DNA from: Rhodoferax koreense
GTDB lineage: Bacteria; Pseudomonadota; Gammaproteobacteria; Burkholderiales; Burkholderiaceae_C
DNA: 64,000 nt
Direction: 5' to 3'
Assembly (NCBI RefSeq): GCF_001955695.1
Contig: NZ_CP019236.1
Location: 5,394,001 to 5,458,000, forward strand
Below the pieces are notes generated by a model. It was not told the DNA's origin. It was given only the letters and a program-made list of their open reading frames with translations, and searched no databases. Of the stretch, positions 25,005-33,710 are shown one piece after another. The translations under genes were made by a program, and so were the position numbers. The number at the start of each line of letters is the position of its first letter. Position 1 is the first letter of the stretch.

Positions 25005-26035
25005 CCGCCGGTAGGCAGCGCGACCCAGCCGCCGCTGCGGCTGGACGCAAACAGCGCCTCGATGGTGCGCAGCGTGCCCAGCGCGTCCTCGATCGGCCAG
25101 CTCGGCACCGCTTGGCCCAGCAGCAGGCGCGAGAAGCGTTCGACTTGCAGCACGTACTGGTTGACCGGCTCGAATTCGAGGCTTTGGTTGGGAAAATAAC
25201 CCACGCTGGTGTGGTCGCCCACCTCGATGTGGCAGGCCGTGGGCCGCGCCTGCGCATACGGAAAATCAAAACGCAGCCAGCCGTGGCCGCCCAACACCGA
25301 AAGTTGCTGGTGCGTGCCCCAGCCGTCCGGCCCGGCTTGCGTGGCCACGGTGAGGGCCGCATGGGCGTCGCCGTAGTCGAGCAGCGCGCTGCTGACCCGG
25401 TCGATGCGGAACACCGGGTCGTATTCGAGCGCCGCCACCACGCGCAGCGGCGGGCGCTTGAACACCAGGTTGCAGGCGCTCACGGCATAGGAGCCAAGGT
25501 CATAGAGCGCGCCGCCACCGGCGTTGGGATCGTTGCGCACGTCCTTGGGATCGAGGAACTGCTTGGCCAGCGTGGCGTGCGCGGCGCGCACCGGGCCGAT
25601 GGCATCGGCGGCCAGCAGCTCGTCGAAGCGGGCCCACTGCGGATGGTTGCGAAAGCCGAAGCCTTCCTCGATGTGTTTGCCGGTGCGGTCGCGCACTTCG
25701 CAAAGCTGCTGCACCTGGTCGGCGGTGAGGCACAGCGGCTTTTCGCACAACACATGTTTGCCCGCCTCAAGGGCGCGCACCGACCATTCGAAATGCAACT
25801 GGTTGGGCAGCGGCACGTAGACGGCGTCGATCTCCGGGTCGTCCAGCAAGGCGTCGTAGCTGGCGTAGACCTTGGGAATGCCGAGCGCCTGCGCCGCGGC
25901 CTGTCCCTTGGCCAGGTCGCGCGAAGCCAACGCCATCAGCGTGGCGCTCGGCGCAAGTTGCAGCGCGGGCATGGTGCGCTGGGTGGCGATGGCGGCGGCG
26001 CCGAGCACGCCCCAGTGAATCGTGGTTCTGGCCAT
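25001..26035 (-). CDS. Gfo/Idh/MocA family oxidoreductase
   Basis: A 344-aa NAD(P)-dependent dehydrogenase. The Rossmann motif is WGVLGAAAIA, the signature is HVLCEKPLCL, and the catalytic region is GGGALYDLGSYAVSA. It is close to the glucose-fructose oxidoreductase/xylose-dehydrogenase type. The ATG at 26035 has GGAG about 5 nt upstream. Paired with a LigI-like hydrolase, one possibility is a sugar or hemiacetal oxidation that yields a lactone for the hydrolase; this is inference. Divergent from the LysR gene at 26164, its probable regulator. Confidence 0.92.
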   Translation of the reverse strand: MARTTIHWGVLGAAAIATQRTMPALQLAPSATLMALASRDLAKGQAAAQALGIPKVYASYDALLDDPEIDAVYVPLPNQLHFEWSVRALEAGKHVLCEKPLCLTADQVQQLCEVRDRTGKHIEEGFGFRNHPQWARFDELLAADAIGPVRAAHATLAKQFLDPKDVRNDPNAGGGALYDLGSYAVSACNLVFKRPPLRVVAALEYDPVFRIDRVSSALLDYGDAHAALTVATQAGPDGWGTHQQLSVLGGHGWLRFDFPYAQARPTACHIEVGDHTSVGYFPNQSLEFEPVNQYVLQVERFSRLLLGQAVPSWPIEDALGTLRTIEALFASSRSGGWVALPTGG

Positions 26036-26110
26036 GGTGTCTCCGTCAGGTGGTGGAACTCGCGTCGCCCGCATCCTAGGCCAGACCGGACCTGCCGCCC
26101 ATGCGATGGC

Positions 26111-26124
26111 TGCAATACACTGCA
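26111..26124. promoter_or_regulatory. Candidate LysR binding site
   Basis: TGCAATACACTGCA is a near-palindrome (TGCA-N6-TGCA) in the 128-bp divergent gap between the Gfo/Idh/MocA gene and the LysR gene, where LysR regulators usually bind to control themselves and the divergent gene. Confidence 0.4.
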
Positions 26125-26163
26125 TTTCGTTTCCTGATGCCGCCTGCCTGGCAGGCGCCGCCC

Positions 26164-27144
26164 ATGACCGACAACGACCCCAACCTGCTCGATCCCAAGC
26201 TGCTGCGCCTGCTCGACCTGCTCTACACCACGCGCAGCGTGACCCGTGCCGCCGAGCAGTTGGGGCAAAGTCAACCGACCGTGAGCATCTGGCTCGGCCG
26301 GCTGCGCCGCCAGCTCAACGATCCGCTGTTCGTGCGCACACCCGAAGGCATGCAGCCCACCCCGCGCACCGACGCGTTGATCGTCACCGTGCGCGAGGTG
26401 CTGGAGGGCCTGCGCCGGCTCGCCGAATCGCAGGCCTTGTTCGACCCCGCGGCGTCGACGCGCGAGTTCCGCATCTTCATGACCGACGCGAGCCACATCA
26501 CCTTGTTGCCGCGGCTCTACGCCCACGTGCGCGCGCTCGCACCGCATGTGCGGCTCGAAGCCGCCACCATGGATGCGCGGCTGGTGCCGGCGCTGCAGTC
26601 GGGCGAAGCCGATCTGGCGCTCGGCCTGGTGCAACCGCTCGAAGCCGGCATCGAGGCCGGCTTCTACCAGCAGACCCTGTTCGAGCAGGACTGGATCTGC
26701 CTGTGCCATGCGCGCCATCCGCGCATCGGAGATGGCTTCACGCTCGACGACTACCTGGCCGAGGCCCATGTCGGCATCGTCTCGGGCACGGGCTACCAGC
26801 TGCTCGACGCCGCCCTCAAGGGCCTCGGCGCGGAGCGGCGCGTGATGCTCGAACTGCCGGGCTTCCTCGGCCTGGCGGCCATCCTGTCGAGCAGCGACCT
26901 CGTGGCCACGCTGCCGCGCCAGATCGGCCGCACGCTCGCCGAAAGCGCGGGCCTGCGCCAACTGCCGTGCCCCCTGCAGATCCCGTCGTTTTCGGTGAAG
27001 CAATACTGGCATGCGCGCTACCACCACGATGTGGCCAACCAGTGGCTGCGCGGCATCTGCGCCGAGTTGTTCATGCGGCGCGATCCGCCTCAGGAAACCA
27101 GGTCGGGCCCGGTGCCCAGGCTCAGCCGCAGCCGCGTGCCCTGA
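26164..27144 (+). CDS. LysR family transcriptional regulator
   Basis: A 326-aa LysR regulator. The winged helix-turn-helix is at about residues 10-68 (DPKLLRLLDLLYTTRSVTRAAEQLGQSQPTVSIWLGRLR), followed by a linker helix and a periplasmic-binding-like effector domain (about 95-300). The start at 26164 (MTDNDPN) is preferred over an upstream in-frame ATG at 26101, which would cover the presumed operator. Its last 55 bp overlap the 3' end of the convergent sensor-kinase gene, giving an unusual basic tail (SGPVPRLSRSRVP). Probable regulator of the divergent oxidoreductase. Confidence 0.93.
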   Translation: MTDNDPNLLDPKLLRLLDLLYTTRSVTRAAEQLGQSQPTVSIWLGRLRRQLNDPLFVRTPEGMQPTPRTDALIVTVREVLEGLRRLAESQALFDPAASTREFRIFMTDASHITLLPRLYAHVRALAPHVRLEAATMDARLVPALQSGEADLALGLVQPLEAGIEAGFYQQTLFEQDWICLCHARHPRIGDGFTLDDYLAEAHVGIVSGTGYQLLDAALKGLGAERRVMLELPGFLGLAAILSSSDLVATLPRQIGRTLAESAGLRQLPCPLQIPSFSVKQYWHARYHHDVANQWLRGICAELFMRRDPPQETRSGPVPRLSRSRVP

Positions 27145-28862
27145 CCCGGCGCACTGGTGATGGACAACCGGGCGCCCACCAGTTGCGCCTGCTCGCGCAG
27201 CCCGACCAGGCCGTAGTGGCCGGGATGGGGCGCGTCGGCGTCGAAGCCGACGCCGTTGTCGGCAATGTCGAGCACGAGTTGGCCGCCGTCTTCGTCCCGC
27301 AGTTGCACACTGACCTCGGTGGCGGCCGCATGCCGCTCGATGTTGCGCAAGGCTTCCTCGGCGATGCGGAAGACGGTCTCGGCGCGGGTGTCGGCGAACA
27401 CGGCTGCATTGGGGTCGGCGCCGTAGGCCACGGCCAGGCCGGTACGGCTGGTGAACCGGGCGATGGCATCGGCCAGCGCGGGGCCCAGGCCGAGGTCGCG
27501 CACCCCGTTGAAACGCATGCGCAGGATGGCGGCGCGGGCTTCGTTCAGCCCTTGCTGGGCCGCCTCCTCGGCGCGGGCAAGTTCGTCGGCCAGCGCCCCG
27601 GGGTCGTGCTGGTGCAGCCTCCTCAGGATGCGCACCTCCGCCAGCATGGCCATCATCGAATGCGCCAGCGTGTCGTGCAGGTCACGCGCGATGCGCAGGC
27701 GTTCGCGCACCACGGCGGCGTAGCGCGTCTCCTCGGCCAGCCGCTCGACCTCGCGGGTGCGCGCCTGCACACGCTGTTCGAGTTCGGCGGTCAGCCGGGC
27801 CAAAGCATCGCGCTCGCGGCGCAGCGACTGCAGCAGGGTGTCGAAGGCCCGCCCCAGGTGGCTCACCTCGTCGTTGCCGCGCGGCACCGCGATGCCCTGT
27901 TCGGCCTGCGGATCGACGGCCTGAACCGATGCCGTGAGCCGCGTCAGCCGGCGCGTCACCCGGTCGGCCAGTGCGATGCCGGCCAGTGCCGCCACGCCGC
28001 CCAGGCCGAGCGACCACCAGAAGATGCGGCTGCGTTCGGCATCGGCGCGGCGTGTGACCTCGGCCTCGGGCCATTGCAGCAGCACGCGCCAGCCCAGGGT
28101 CTGCAGGCTGCCGCCGGCGCCGGGCGGCACGCTGGCCGAGGCCGCGGCTTCCTCCGGTGGCGCGGGCCGGCCGAGCAGGGCCGGCGGGCCGATCAGCACG
28201 CGGCCCGCCGCGTCGAGCAGCAATGCGCTGCTGCCCTCCAGCAGCGGCACACGCTGGCGCAGTTGCGCCGCGGCGTCCACCAGCCAGCGCCATTCGAGGC
28301 GGGCGCCGATCACGCCGATGGCGCGCCCCTCGGCATCCCGCACCGGCATCGCCAGCGCGATGAAACGCGCCGGCACCGTATCGGACGGGTCGACCCCGAT
28401 CCAGGCGCCGTGCAGGCCCTCCCGAAACCAGGCCCGGCCCGCAACGTCACCGGGCGGCGCGTCCGACGCCGGTGCCGTGGAGGTCGAAGTCAGCAAGCGC
28501 CCGGTCGCATCGGCCAGGCCGATCCAGGCCAGTTCGGGATAACCGGCCTGCAGATCGCCGAACACCACGGACAGCCGCTCCGCGTCCTGCCGCAACAGGG
28601 CACGCGGCACCATCGCCGCCGCGGTGCGCAGCGGCTGTCGCCGTTGCGCCAGCGCCGCATCGAGACCGCTGGACCACTGCTGCGCCGCATTGGCCGCACG
28701 TTCGCTGCGCTGCTCCAGCAGCGAATCGCGGGCCAGGTCGCCCTCCCACCAGCCGGTCATCCCCGCCAGGCCGATCAGCAGCAGCGAGATCAGCCAGCCG
28801 ATGGAGGTGGCAAAGCTGCGTCGGGGATCGAAGATGAAGCGGAACGGCATGGCGCGGGGCAT
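27090..28862 (-). CDS. Sensor histidine kinase (HisKA_3/NarX-type), orphan
   Basis: A 590-aa membrane kinase. TM1 is at about 17-38, a periplasmic Cache-like sensor spans about 40-278 (ELAWIGLADATGRLLTST, GAWIGVDPSDT, LLLDAAGRVLIG), TM2 is at about 279-300, then a HAMP-like segment and coiled coil. The dimerisation motif RIARDLHDTLAHSM carries phospho-acceptor His396, and the HATPase core has FRIAEEALRNIERHAAATE, DNGVGFD and YGLVGLREQA. This type normally pairs with a NarL-type regulator, but none is adjacent. The start at 28862 or 28850 is uncertain because neither has a strong ribosome site. It lies 62 bp after a deacylase/Bug-protein pair on the same strand. Confidence 0.9.
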   Translation of the reverse strand: MPRAMPFRFIFDPRRSFATSIGWLISLLLIGLAGMTGWWEGDLARDSLLEQRSERAANAAQQWSSGLDAALAQRRQPLRTAAAMVPRALLRQDAERLSVVFGDLQAGYPELAWIGLADATGRLLTSTSTAPASDAPPGDVAGRAWFREGLHGAWIGVDPSDTVPARFIALAMPVRDAEGRAIGVIGARLEWRWLVDAAAQLRQRVPLLEGSSALLLDAAGRVLIGPPALLGRPAPPEEAAASASVPPGAGGSLQTLGWRVLLQWPEAEVTRRADAERSRIFWWSLGLGGVAALAGIALADRVTRRLTRLTASVQAVDPQAEQGIAVPRGNDEVSHLGRAFDTLLQSLRRERDALARLTAELEQRVQARTREVERLAEETRYAAVVRERLRIARDLHDTLAHSMMAMLAEVRILRRLHQHDPGALADELARAEEAAQQGLNEARAAILRMRFNGVRDLGLGPALADAIARFTSRTGLAVAYGADPNAAVFADTRAETVFRIAEEALRNIERHAAATEVSVQLRDEDGGQLVLDIADNGVGFDADAPHPGHYGLVGLREQAQLVGARLSITSAPGQGTRLRLSLGTGPDLVS

Positions 28863-28924
28863 GGGCCATTGTGCCAATGCCGGCGCGTAGCCGGGTGGTG
28901 GCGCCCGTGCCGTGCACCGTGCCG

Positions 28925-29917
28925 CTAGAGTGCCCGGCGCGTGGCGAATCGCACCACGGTCACGCCCGCGCGGGCCTGGCGTGTAGAAGGCATCACCAGC
29001 ACACAGTCGTCGTAAGGCGTGCACACCGGCTCGCCGTCGTTGTCGCCGATCACGGTGCCAGCCTTGGCGATCACCTCCAGGCCGGTATAGGCTTCCTTGA
29101 ACCGGAAGTTCGCACTCCGGGCGACGACCGGGCCGGTCACTTCGAGGGCCCACTGGCGCGGCGCATCGGGCTGGCGCCAGCCGGGCAGCAGCGAGGCGGC
29201 ATCACCCTCGTCCAGGGTACCGGCCGCCTCCAGGAAACGCACGCACTGATCCTGCGCCACGGTCCGGCTGGCGTGCTCGCCATGGAAACCGCATTCGATC
29301 AGCAGGGAACGCGTGCCGTTGTCCTCCACCGCATCGGCATGGGCGAAACGGCCGAAGTCGCGCATGCGCACGCCGTCCTTGTGGCCAGCGTCGATCACCA
29401 CGTGCTCGGGTGCGCGCATCTGCCGCGCCAGCGCCACGTTGCGCATCGACGGGCCGGTGAGCGACAGCGGCGCGCTCGGCTCGTGCATGGAGTGCAGGTC
29501 GAGCAGCCAGTCGGCCGCCTCGACGAAGGGCCGCAGGGCCGCGGCGCGGCGGCGTTCCTGGGTGTTGGCGTCCAGCAGGCGCTCCGGGATCCATTGGCGG
29601 TTCATGTCTTCATCGACGAAGCGCGCGGCGTCGTGGCGGGCCGGGTCGAAGCGGTCGAACGCGGCCAAGTTGCAGAAGGCCAACATCAGCACGCCACGGC
29701 GCGGGCGCACGCCGGCTTCGAGCAGGCCCTTGAGTGCCCAGGCGCCGCACAGTTCGTTGCCGTGGATCAGCGCGGTCACCATCACCGTGCGTCCGGGCTG
29801 GCCCGAATCGGAGCGCCACACACCCTCGGTGCCGGTGTTGCCGGCGCGCCAGCGGGTGATGTCGGGCGCGGGCAATTCGAAAGACAAGGACACTCTGGCT
29901 CCGTTCACTGGCTTCAT
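28925..29917 (-). CDS. Succinylglutamate desuccinylase/aspartoacylase family (M14-type) protein
   Basis: A 330-aa zinc carboxypeptidase-fold deacylase. The zinc ligands His and Glu are in ALIHGNELCGAWAL, the second His is in LLDLHSMHEP, and the catalytic Glu is in LLIECGFHGEH. Such enzymes remove N-acyl groups from amino acids or related amides. The start ATG at 29917 overlaps the stop of the upstream binding-protein gene (ATGA), so the two are translationally coupled. This suggests the deacylase acts on the ligand, or a derivative of it, captured by the Bug protein. Confidence 0.9.
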   Translation of the reverse strand: MKPVNGARVSLSFELPAPDITRWRAGNTGTEGVWRSDSGQPGRTVMVTALIHGNELCGAWALKGLLEAGVRPRRGVLMLAFCNLAAFDRFDPARHDAARFVDEDMNRQWIPERLLDANTQERRRAAALRPFVEAADWLLDLHSMHEPSAPLSLTGPSMRNVALARQMRAPEHVVIDAGHKDGVRMRDFGRFAHADAVEDNGTRSLLIECGFHGEHASRTVAQDQCVRFLEAAGTLDEGDAASLLPGWRQPDAPRQWALEVTGPVVARSANFRFKEAYTGLEVIAKAGTVIGDNDGEPVCTPYDDCVLVMPSTRQARAGVTVVRFATRRAL

Positions 29918-30900
29918 TCCTTGATGTTGGCGAATTCGACGATCTTCTTGTACTTCGCAACCTCGTCCTGCAGGAAACGCGCCACGTCGGGCTTGCCGCC
30001 ACTGCCGGCGGCCACGGTGGAGCTCGAGGCCTCCATCTTCTTGCGGAAATCCGGCGACTGCAGGGTTTCGTCGAGCGCCTTGCGCAACTTGGCCGCGATC
30101 GGCTCGGGCAGTTTGGCCGGGCCGAGCAGCGCGAACCACACGCCGATGTCCATGCCCTTGAGTTGCGGCGTTTCGGCCAGCGCCGGGATGTCGGGCGTCA
30201 CGGCGGATCGCTTGGCCTCGGTGGTACCGAGCGCCACGACCTTGCCGCTCTTGATGTGCGGCAAGCCGCTGGACAACACGAACACGCCGAAGTCGAGGTT
30301 GTTGCCGAGCAGGTCGTTGGTCAACGGCGCCACGCCGCGGTAGGGGATGTGGGTCATGAACACGCCGGCCTGCTGCTTGATCATCTCGCCGGCCAAATGC
30401 AGCGAGGTGCCGACGCCGGAGCTGCCATAGCTGTATTTGCCCGGGTTCCTCTTCACCAGATCGATGAATTGCGCCACCGTCTTCACGCCCGAACCCGTGG
30501 AAGCCACCAACACCAGCGGCTGCGAGGCGATCAGGCCGATCGGGGTGAAGTCCTTGATGTCGTATTTGGTGGCCGGCGTCACCAGCCGGCTGATGGCCAC
30601 CTCGTTGCTCGCGCCGACGAGCAGGGTGTAGCCGTCGGGTGCGGCATTGGCCACCTTCTGCGCGCCGATCGCGCCGCCGGCGCCGCCGATGTTCTCGATC
30701 ACCACCGGCACGCCGAGGCGGGTGGAGAGTTCGAGCGCCACGGAGCGGCCGGTGAGGTCGGTGGAGCCGCCGGGCGGGTAGCCGACGACGATGGTGATCG
30801 GCCGCGTCGGCCAGGCCGGGGCCTGGGCGTTGGCGCAAGGGCCGGCGAGAAACGTCACCGCCGCGAGGGCGGCTTGGATGCTCAAAGAAGAAAGGCGCAT
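29914..30900 (-). CDS. Bug-family (tripartite tricarboxylate transporter) substrate-binding protein
   Basis: A 328-aa periplasmic Bug protein with a signal peptide (about 1-26, cleaved after ANA). The hallmark stretches are WPTRPITIVVGYPPGGSTD, IENIGGAGG, DGYTLL, HIPYRG and VWFALLGP. These proteins bind carboxylates, amino acids or related ligands. No TctA/TctB membrane genes are present, which is common for the many orphan Bug proteins in Burkholderiales. The start at 30900 gives the signal sequence directly. It lies 118 bp downstream of a LysR gene and is coupled to the deacylase. Confidence 0.93.
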   Translation of the reverse strand: MRLSSLSIQAALAAVTFLAGPCANAQAPAWPTRPITIVVGYPPGGSTDLTGRSVALELSTRLGVPVVIENIGGAGGAIGAQKVANAAPDGYTLLVGASNEVAISRLVTPATKYDIKDFTPIGLIASQPLVLVASTGSGVKTVAQFIDLVKRNPGKYSYGSSGVGTSLHLAGEMIKQQAGVFMTHIPYRGVAPLTNDLLGNNLDFGVFVLSSGLPHIKSGKVVALGTTEAKRSAVTPDIPALAETPQLKGMDIGVWFALLGPAKLPEPIAAKLRKALDETLQSPDFRKKMEASSSTVAAGSGGKPDVARFLQDEVAKYKKIVEFANIKE

Positions 30901-31018
30901 GGCGTGGGTCCTTGGGTGCGGGCAACGTGGGCGGAAGCGAATCCTCGGCCATTGTTGGCGTTCCCGCGCCGCTCCGGCGTGCCGAAACGGCACGGTATCG
31001 TGCCAAAGGAAACCCGTC

Positions 31019-31921
31019 TCAGCGATCCGTCAGCACTTCCCAGACCGCTTCGGCAAACGGTCCGAGCCGGCGCTTGGGCCGGTACAGCCAGACGTCGTAG
31101 CCCACCTCCATACCTTTGTCGCCCGCATGCGCGAGCCGGCCCGCCTTGCAGTCGGCGTGCACCATCGACCATGGCAACCAGGCCACCCCGATGCCTTTGA
31201 GCGCGTATTCGTAGGTGGCGTCGGCCGAATCGCTCTCCACCTGGCGCAGCAGCCGTGGCGCGAGGCGGTTGTTGGCCAGGTGGTCGGCCACCAGCCGGCC
31301 CAGCGCCAGTGACTGCGCATAGGCCAGGTAGGGCACCGGCGCCGCATCGGCGAAGGTGTGCAGGGGCCGGCCCTGCACGTCGGCGCGCGCAACCGGCACC
31401 AGCCGGTCGCTGGCCACGGTGACGTGGGTGAACCGGCGGGCATCGAGTGTCACGGCCAGCGCCGGGTGGTGGTAGACCAGGGAAAAATCGGCTTCGCTCT
31501 GCTCGAGCAGGCGCACGGTTTCGGCCAGTGCACGGGTGGTGATGCGCAATTCGCCGTCCTTGAGCACGGGCTTCAATTGCACCAGCCAGTCGGCCACCAG
31601 GGTGCGCGCCAGGGTGCGGCCGGTGGTCAACGTGGCGCTGCGCGCCTGCCGGCCAGCCAGGCCATGCAGCTCCACGCGCGAGCCGTCGAGGTCGCGTGCC
31701 ATCTGCTGCGCCGTCTCCAGGAACCGCGTGCCGGCCGCCGTCAACAGCACCGGGCCGCCCGCGCCGGCGCTGCGGTCCACCAGCGGCGTGCCGGCCCAGG
31801 TTTCGAGCGCACGGATGCGGCGGCCGAACGCCGGATGCGTCACATGGCGCAGTTCGGCCGCGCGCGTGAAGCTGCGCGTCTCGGCCAGCGCGGTGAAGTC
31901 TTCAAGCCATTTGAGTTGCAT
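31019..31921 (-). CDS. LysR family transcriptional regulator
   Basis: A 300-aa LysR regulator. The N-terminal HTH (MQLKWLEDFTALAETRSFTRAAELRHVTHPAFGRRIRALE) is followed by an effector domain ending in YDVWLYRPKRRLGPFAEAVWEVL. It is in the same direction as, and 118 bp upstream of, the Bug-protein gene, which it probably controls. It is divergent from the small membrane-protein gene at 32074, with a hairpin repeat in the shared gap. Confidence 0.92.
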   Translation of the reverse strand: MQLKWLEDFTALAETRSFTRAAELRHVTHPAFGRRIRALETWAGTPLVDRSAGAGGPVLLTAAGTRFLETAQQMARDLDGSRVELHGLAGRQARSATLTTGRTLARTLVADWLVQLKPVLKDGELRITTRALAETVRLLEQSEADFSLVYHHPALAVTLDARRFTHVTVASDRLVPVARADVQGRPLHTFADAAPVPYLAYAQSLALGRLVADHLANNRLAPRLLRQVESDSADATYEYALKGIGVAWLPWSMVHADCKAGRLAHAGDKGMEVGYDVWLYRPKRRLGPFAEAVWEVLTDR

Positions 31922-31956
31922 GTCAGTGGCGCCCGGCCGCCCGCAGGCACGGACGC

Positions 31957-32001
31957 GCCCCCGCAGGGGGCAGCGATACGCAAAGCGATGAGCGTGGGGG
32001 T
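31957..32001. repeat. REP-like hairpin repeat
   Basis: GCCCCC (31957-31962) and GGGGGC (31966-31971) form a hairpin with a 3-nt loop, followed by AGCGATACGCAAAGCGATGA and GCGTGGGGGTGG. This is the wording of a dispersed intergenic repeat I associate with Comamonadaceae (from memory). It lies between the divergent LysR and small membrane-protein genes. Confidence 0.6.
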
Positions 32002-32073
32002 GGTTTCATGCTGGACGTGGTTTTCGGGCGGAATCCGGCGCATGATGGCAGACGGGCGCGAAAGGAGACTGCC

Positions 32074-32274
32074 ATGAAACCGGAACAGGAACGCTTTTGG
32101 GAAGTAGACCTCGTCGCGCTGCTGGTTCAGTGGTGGAAGGACATCGCCATCTTCGTGGCCACCGCGCTGACCTTCGTGGTGCTGGCACTGCCGGTGATCA
32201 TCCCGGCACTGATCATGTGGTTCCTGTTGTCGATCAACTTCACCATCAACGGGGGGATGACCCTGCCCCCGTGA
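32074..32274 (+). CDS. Small membrane protein, 66 aa
   Basis: I do not recognise the family. The protein has an acidic, Trp-rich N-terminus (MKPEQERFWEVDLVALLVQWWKD) and then a long hydrophobic run (about 24-55, AIFVATALTFVVLALPVII onward) that could be one long or two short membrane helices, ending in INFTINGGMTLPP. An AGGAGA ribosome site precedes the ATG at 32074. It converges with pyrF 15 bp away. Confidence 0.75.
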   Translation: MKPEQERFWEVDLVALLVQWWKDIAIFVATALTFVVLALPVIIPALIMWFLLSINFTINGGMTLPP

Positions 32275-32289
32275 TGCTATCGACTCGGC

Positions 32290-33117
32290 CTAAGCCGCGC
32301 GGGCGGCGCGCAGCGTATCGCGCGTCTTGATCGCCTCGCGCCGCGCCGCATCGGCGAAATCGTCGCCGGCCGACGCGTACAGGATCGCCCGCGAAGAATT
32401 CACGATGATCTGCCCCTCCGGCCGCCAGCCGGCCTTGACGGTGGCCAGCGCGTCGCCGCCTTGCGCACCCACGCCGGGAATCAGCAGCGGCAACGTCGGC
32501 GCCAGCGCGCGCACGCGCTCGATCTCGGCGGGGTAGGTCGCGCCCACCACCAGGCCGAGCTGGCCGTTGAGGTTCCACGGGCCCTGCGCGAGCCGCGCCA
32601 CATGTTCGTACAGCAGCGGTTCGCCGGGCACGCTGGACAGCCGCTGGTTCTGCAGGTCGTCGCCGCCCGGGTTCGAGGTGCGGCACAGCAGGAAAGCACC
32701 CTTGCCGTGGTATTGCAGGTAGGGTGCGACCGAGTCGAAACCCATGAACGGCGACAGCGTGACCGCGTCGGCACCGTAGCGCTCAAAGGCCTCGATCGCA
32801 TATTGCTCGGCGGTGGAGCCGATGTCGCCGCGTTTCGCGTCCAGGATCACCGGCACGTGGGGTGCGGCACTGCGCATGTGGCGCATCAGCTTTTCGAGCT
32901 GTTCCTCGGCGCGGTGCGCCGCGAAATACGCGATCTGCGGCTTGAAGGCCATGGCCAGGTCGGCCGTGGCGTCGACGATGCGGGCGCAGAAATCGAAGAT
33001 CCGGCCGGCATCGCCCTTGAGCGAGGCCGGAAAACGCGCCGGATCGGGGTCCAGGCCCACGCACAGCATGGAGCCGTTGGTTTGCTCGGCTTGGCGGAGC
33101 ATGTCGAGAAAGGTCAT
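32290..33117 (-). CDS. pyrF: Orotidine 5'-phosphate decarboxylase
   Basis: A 275-aa OMP decarboxylase of the longer type 2 group, catalysing the last step of UMP synthesis. The catalytic motif [15 protein letters not shown] has the invariant Asp/Lys/Asp (D93, K95, D98). The phosphate-binding end is [13 protein letters not shown] and [13 protein letters not shown]. It is monocistronic and divergent from the GIY-YIG-like gene, with 60 bp between starts. Confidence 0.96.
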   Translation of the reverse strand: MTFLDMLRQAEQTNGSMLCVGLDPDPARFPASLKGDAGRIFDFCARIVDATADLAMAFKPQIAYFAAHRAEEQLEKLMRHMRSAAPHVPVILDAKRGDIGSTAEQYAIEAFERYGADAVTLSPFMGFDSVAPYLQYHGKGAFLLCRTSNPGGDDLQNQRLSSVPGEPLLYEHVARLAQGPWNLNGQLGLVVGATYPAEIERVRALAPTLPLLIPGVGAQGGDALATVKAGWRPEGQIIVNSSRAILYASAGDDFADAARREAIKTRDTLRAARAA

Positions 33118-33177
33118 GGCCCGATTTTAGGTGACGGCCCGGGCAGCGAGAATCGGCCGTCCCGATCCCTGCCCATC

Positions 33178-33534
33178 ATGCCCAGACCTGCCGCCCCCGA
33201 GCCGAAGCCGCCGCGCAGCCACCACTACCATGTCTACGTGGTGCTGCTGTCGGACGAGGTATGGAACAGCGCGCGCTTCCGCAAGGCCAATCCCGGCTAC
33301 CAACTCGGCAGACCCTTCGTGTATGTCGGCATGACCGGGCTGGACCCGGACATCCGTTTCGACAAACACAAGGCCGGCATCCAGGCCAACAGCTTCGTGC
33401 GCGATTTCGGTTTGCGCCTGCTGCCAACGCTGTCCGAGCGTTACAACCCCATGCCCTACGCCGCGGCGCGCGACATGGAGATCGAACTGGGCATGGTGTT
33501 GCGCGCGCGGGGCTACGGTGTCTGGCAGGCTTGA
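33178..33534 (+). CDS. Small GIY-YIG nuclease-like protein
   Basis: A 118-aa protein. After a Pro-rich N-terminus it reads HVYVVLL (18-24) and FVYVGMT (47-53), positioned like the GIY and YIG strands of GIY-YIG nucleases, then D-x-x-RFDKHKAG with Arg60 and His64 as in the conserved R-x-x-x-H helix. A Glu (E101 or E103 in ARDMEIELG) is in place for the metal ligand. The GIY triplet itself is VYV, so this would be a divergent member, and catalysis is not certain. The ATG at 33178 is the first good start after the pyrF promoter. Confidence 0.7.
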   Translation: MPRPAAPEPKPPRSHHYHVYVVLLSDEVWNSARFRKANPGYQLGRPFVYVGMTGLDPDIRFDKHKAGIQANSFVRDFGLRLLPTLSERYNPMPYAAARDMEIELGMVLRARGYGVWQA

Positions 33535-33625
33535 ACCGCGCTGTTGCCCCAGGAGCACGACCACCGGTGAGCGCCAAAACACCGCATTTCGAAGCGGTTA
33601 TGAATCCGCCCTAAAATTCCAGATG

Positions 33626-33642
33626 CAAATAATTTCTATTTG
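33626..33642 (+). promoter_or_regulatory. Fur-box-like palindrome upstream of the iron ABC operon
   Basis: CAAATA-ATTTC-TATTTG is a perfect 6-bp inverted repeat in an A/T-rich patch, continued by TCATTTG to 33649. It lies 69-85 bp before the ATG of the iron-binding protein gene, where a Fur operator would be expected. Confidence 0.55.
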
Positions 33643-33710
33643 TCATTTGACGGCTTTGGCCGGGCGCAAGTACTGAGGCGCGCCCACCGGCATTTTTTCG
33701 AGGTGTGTTC

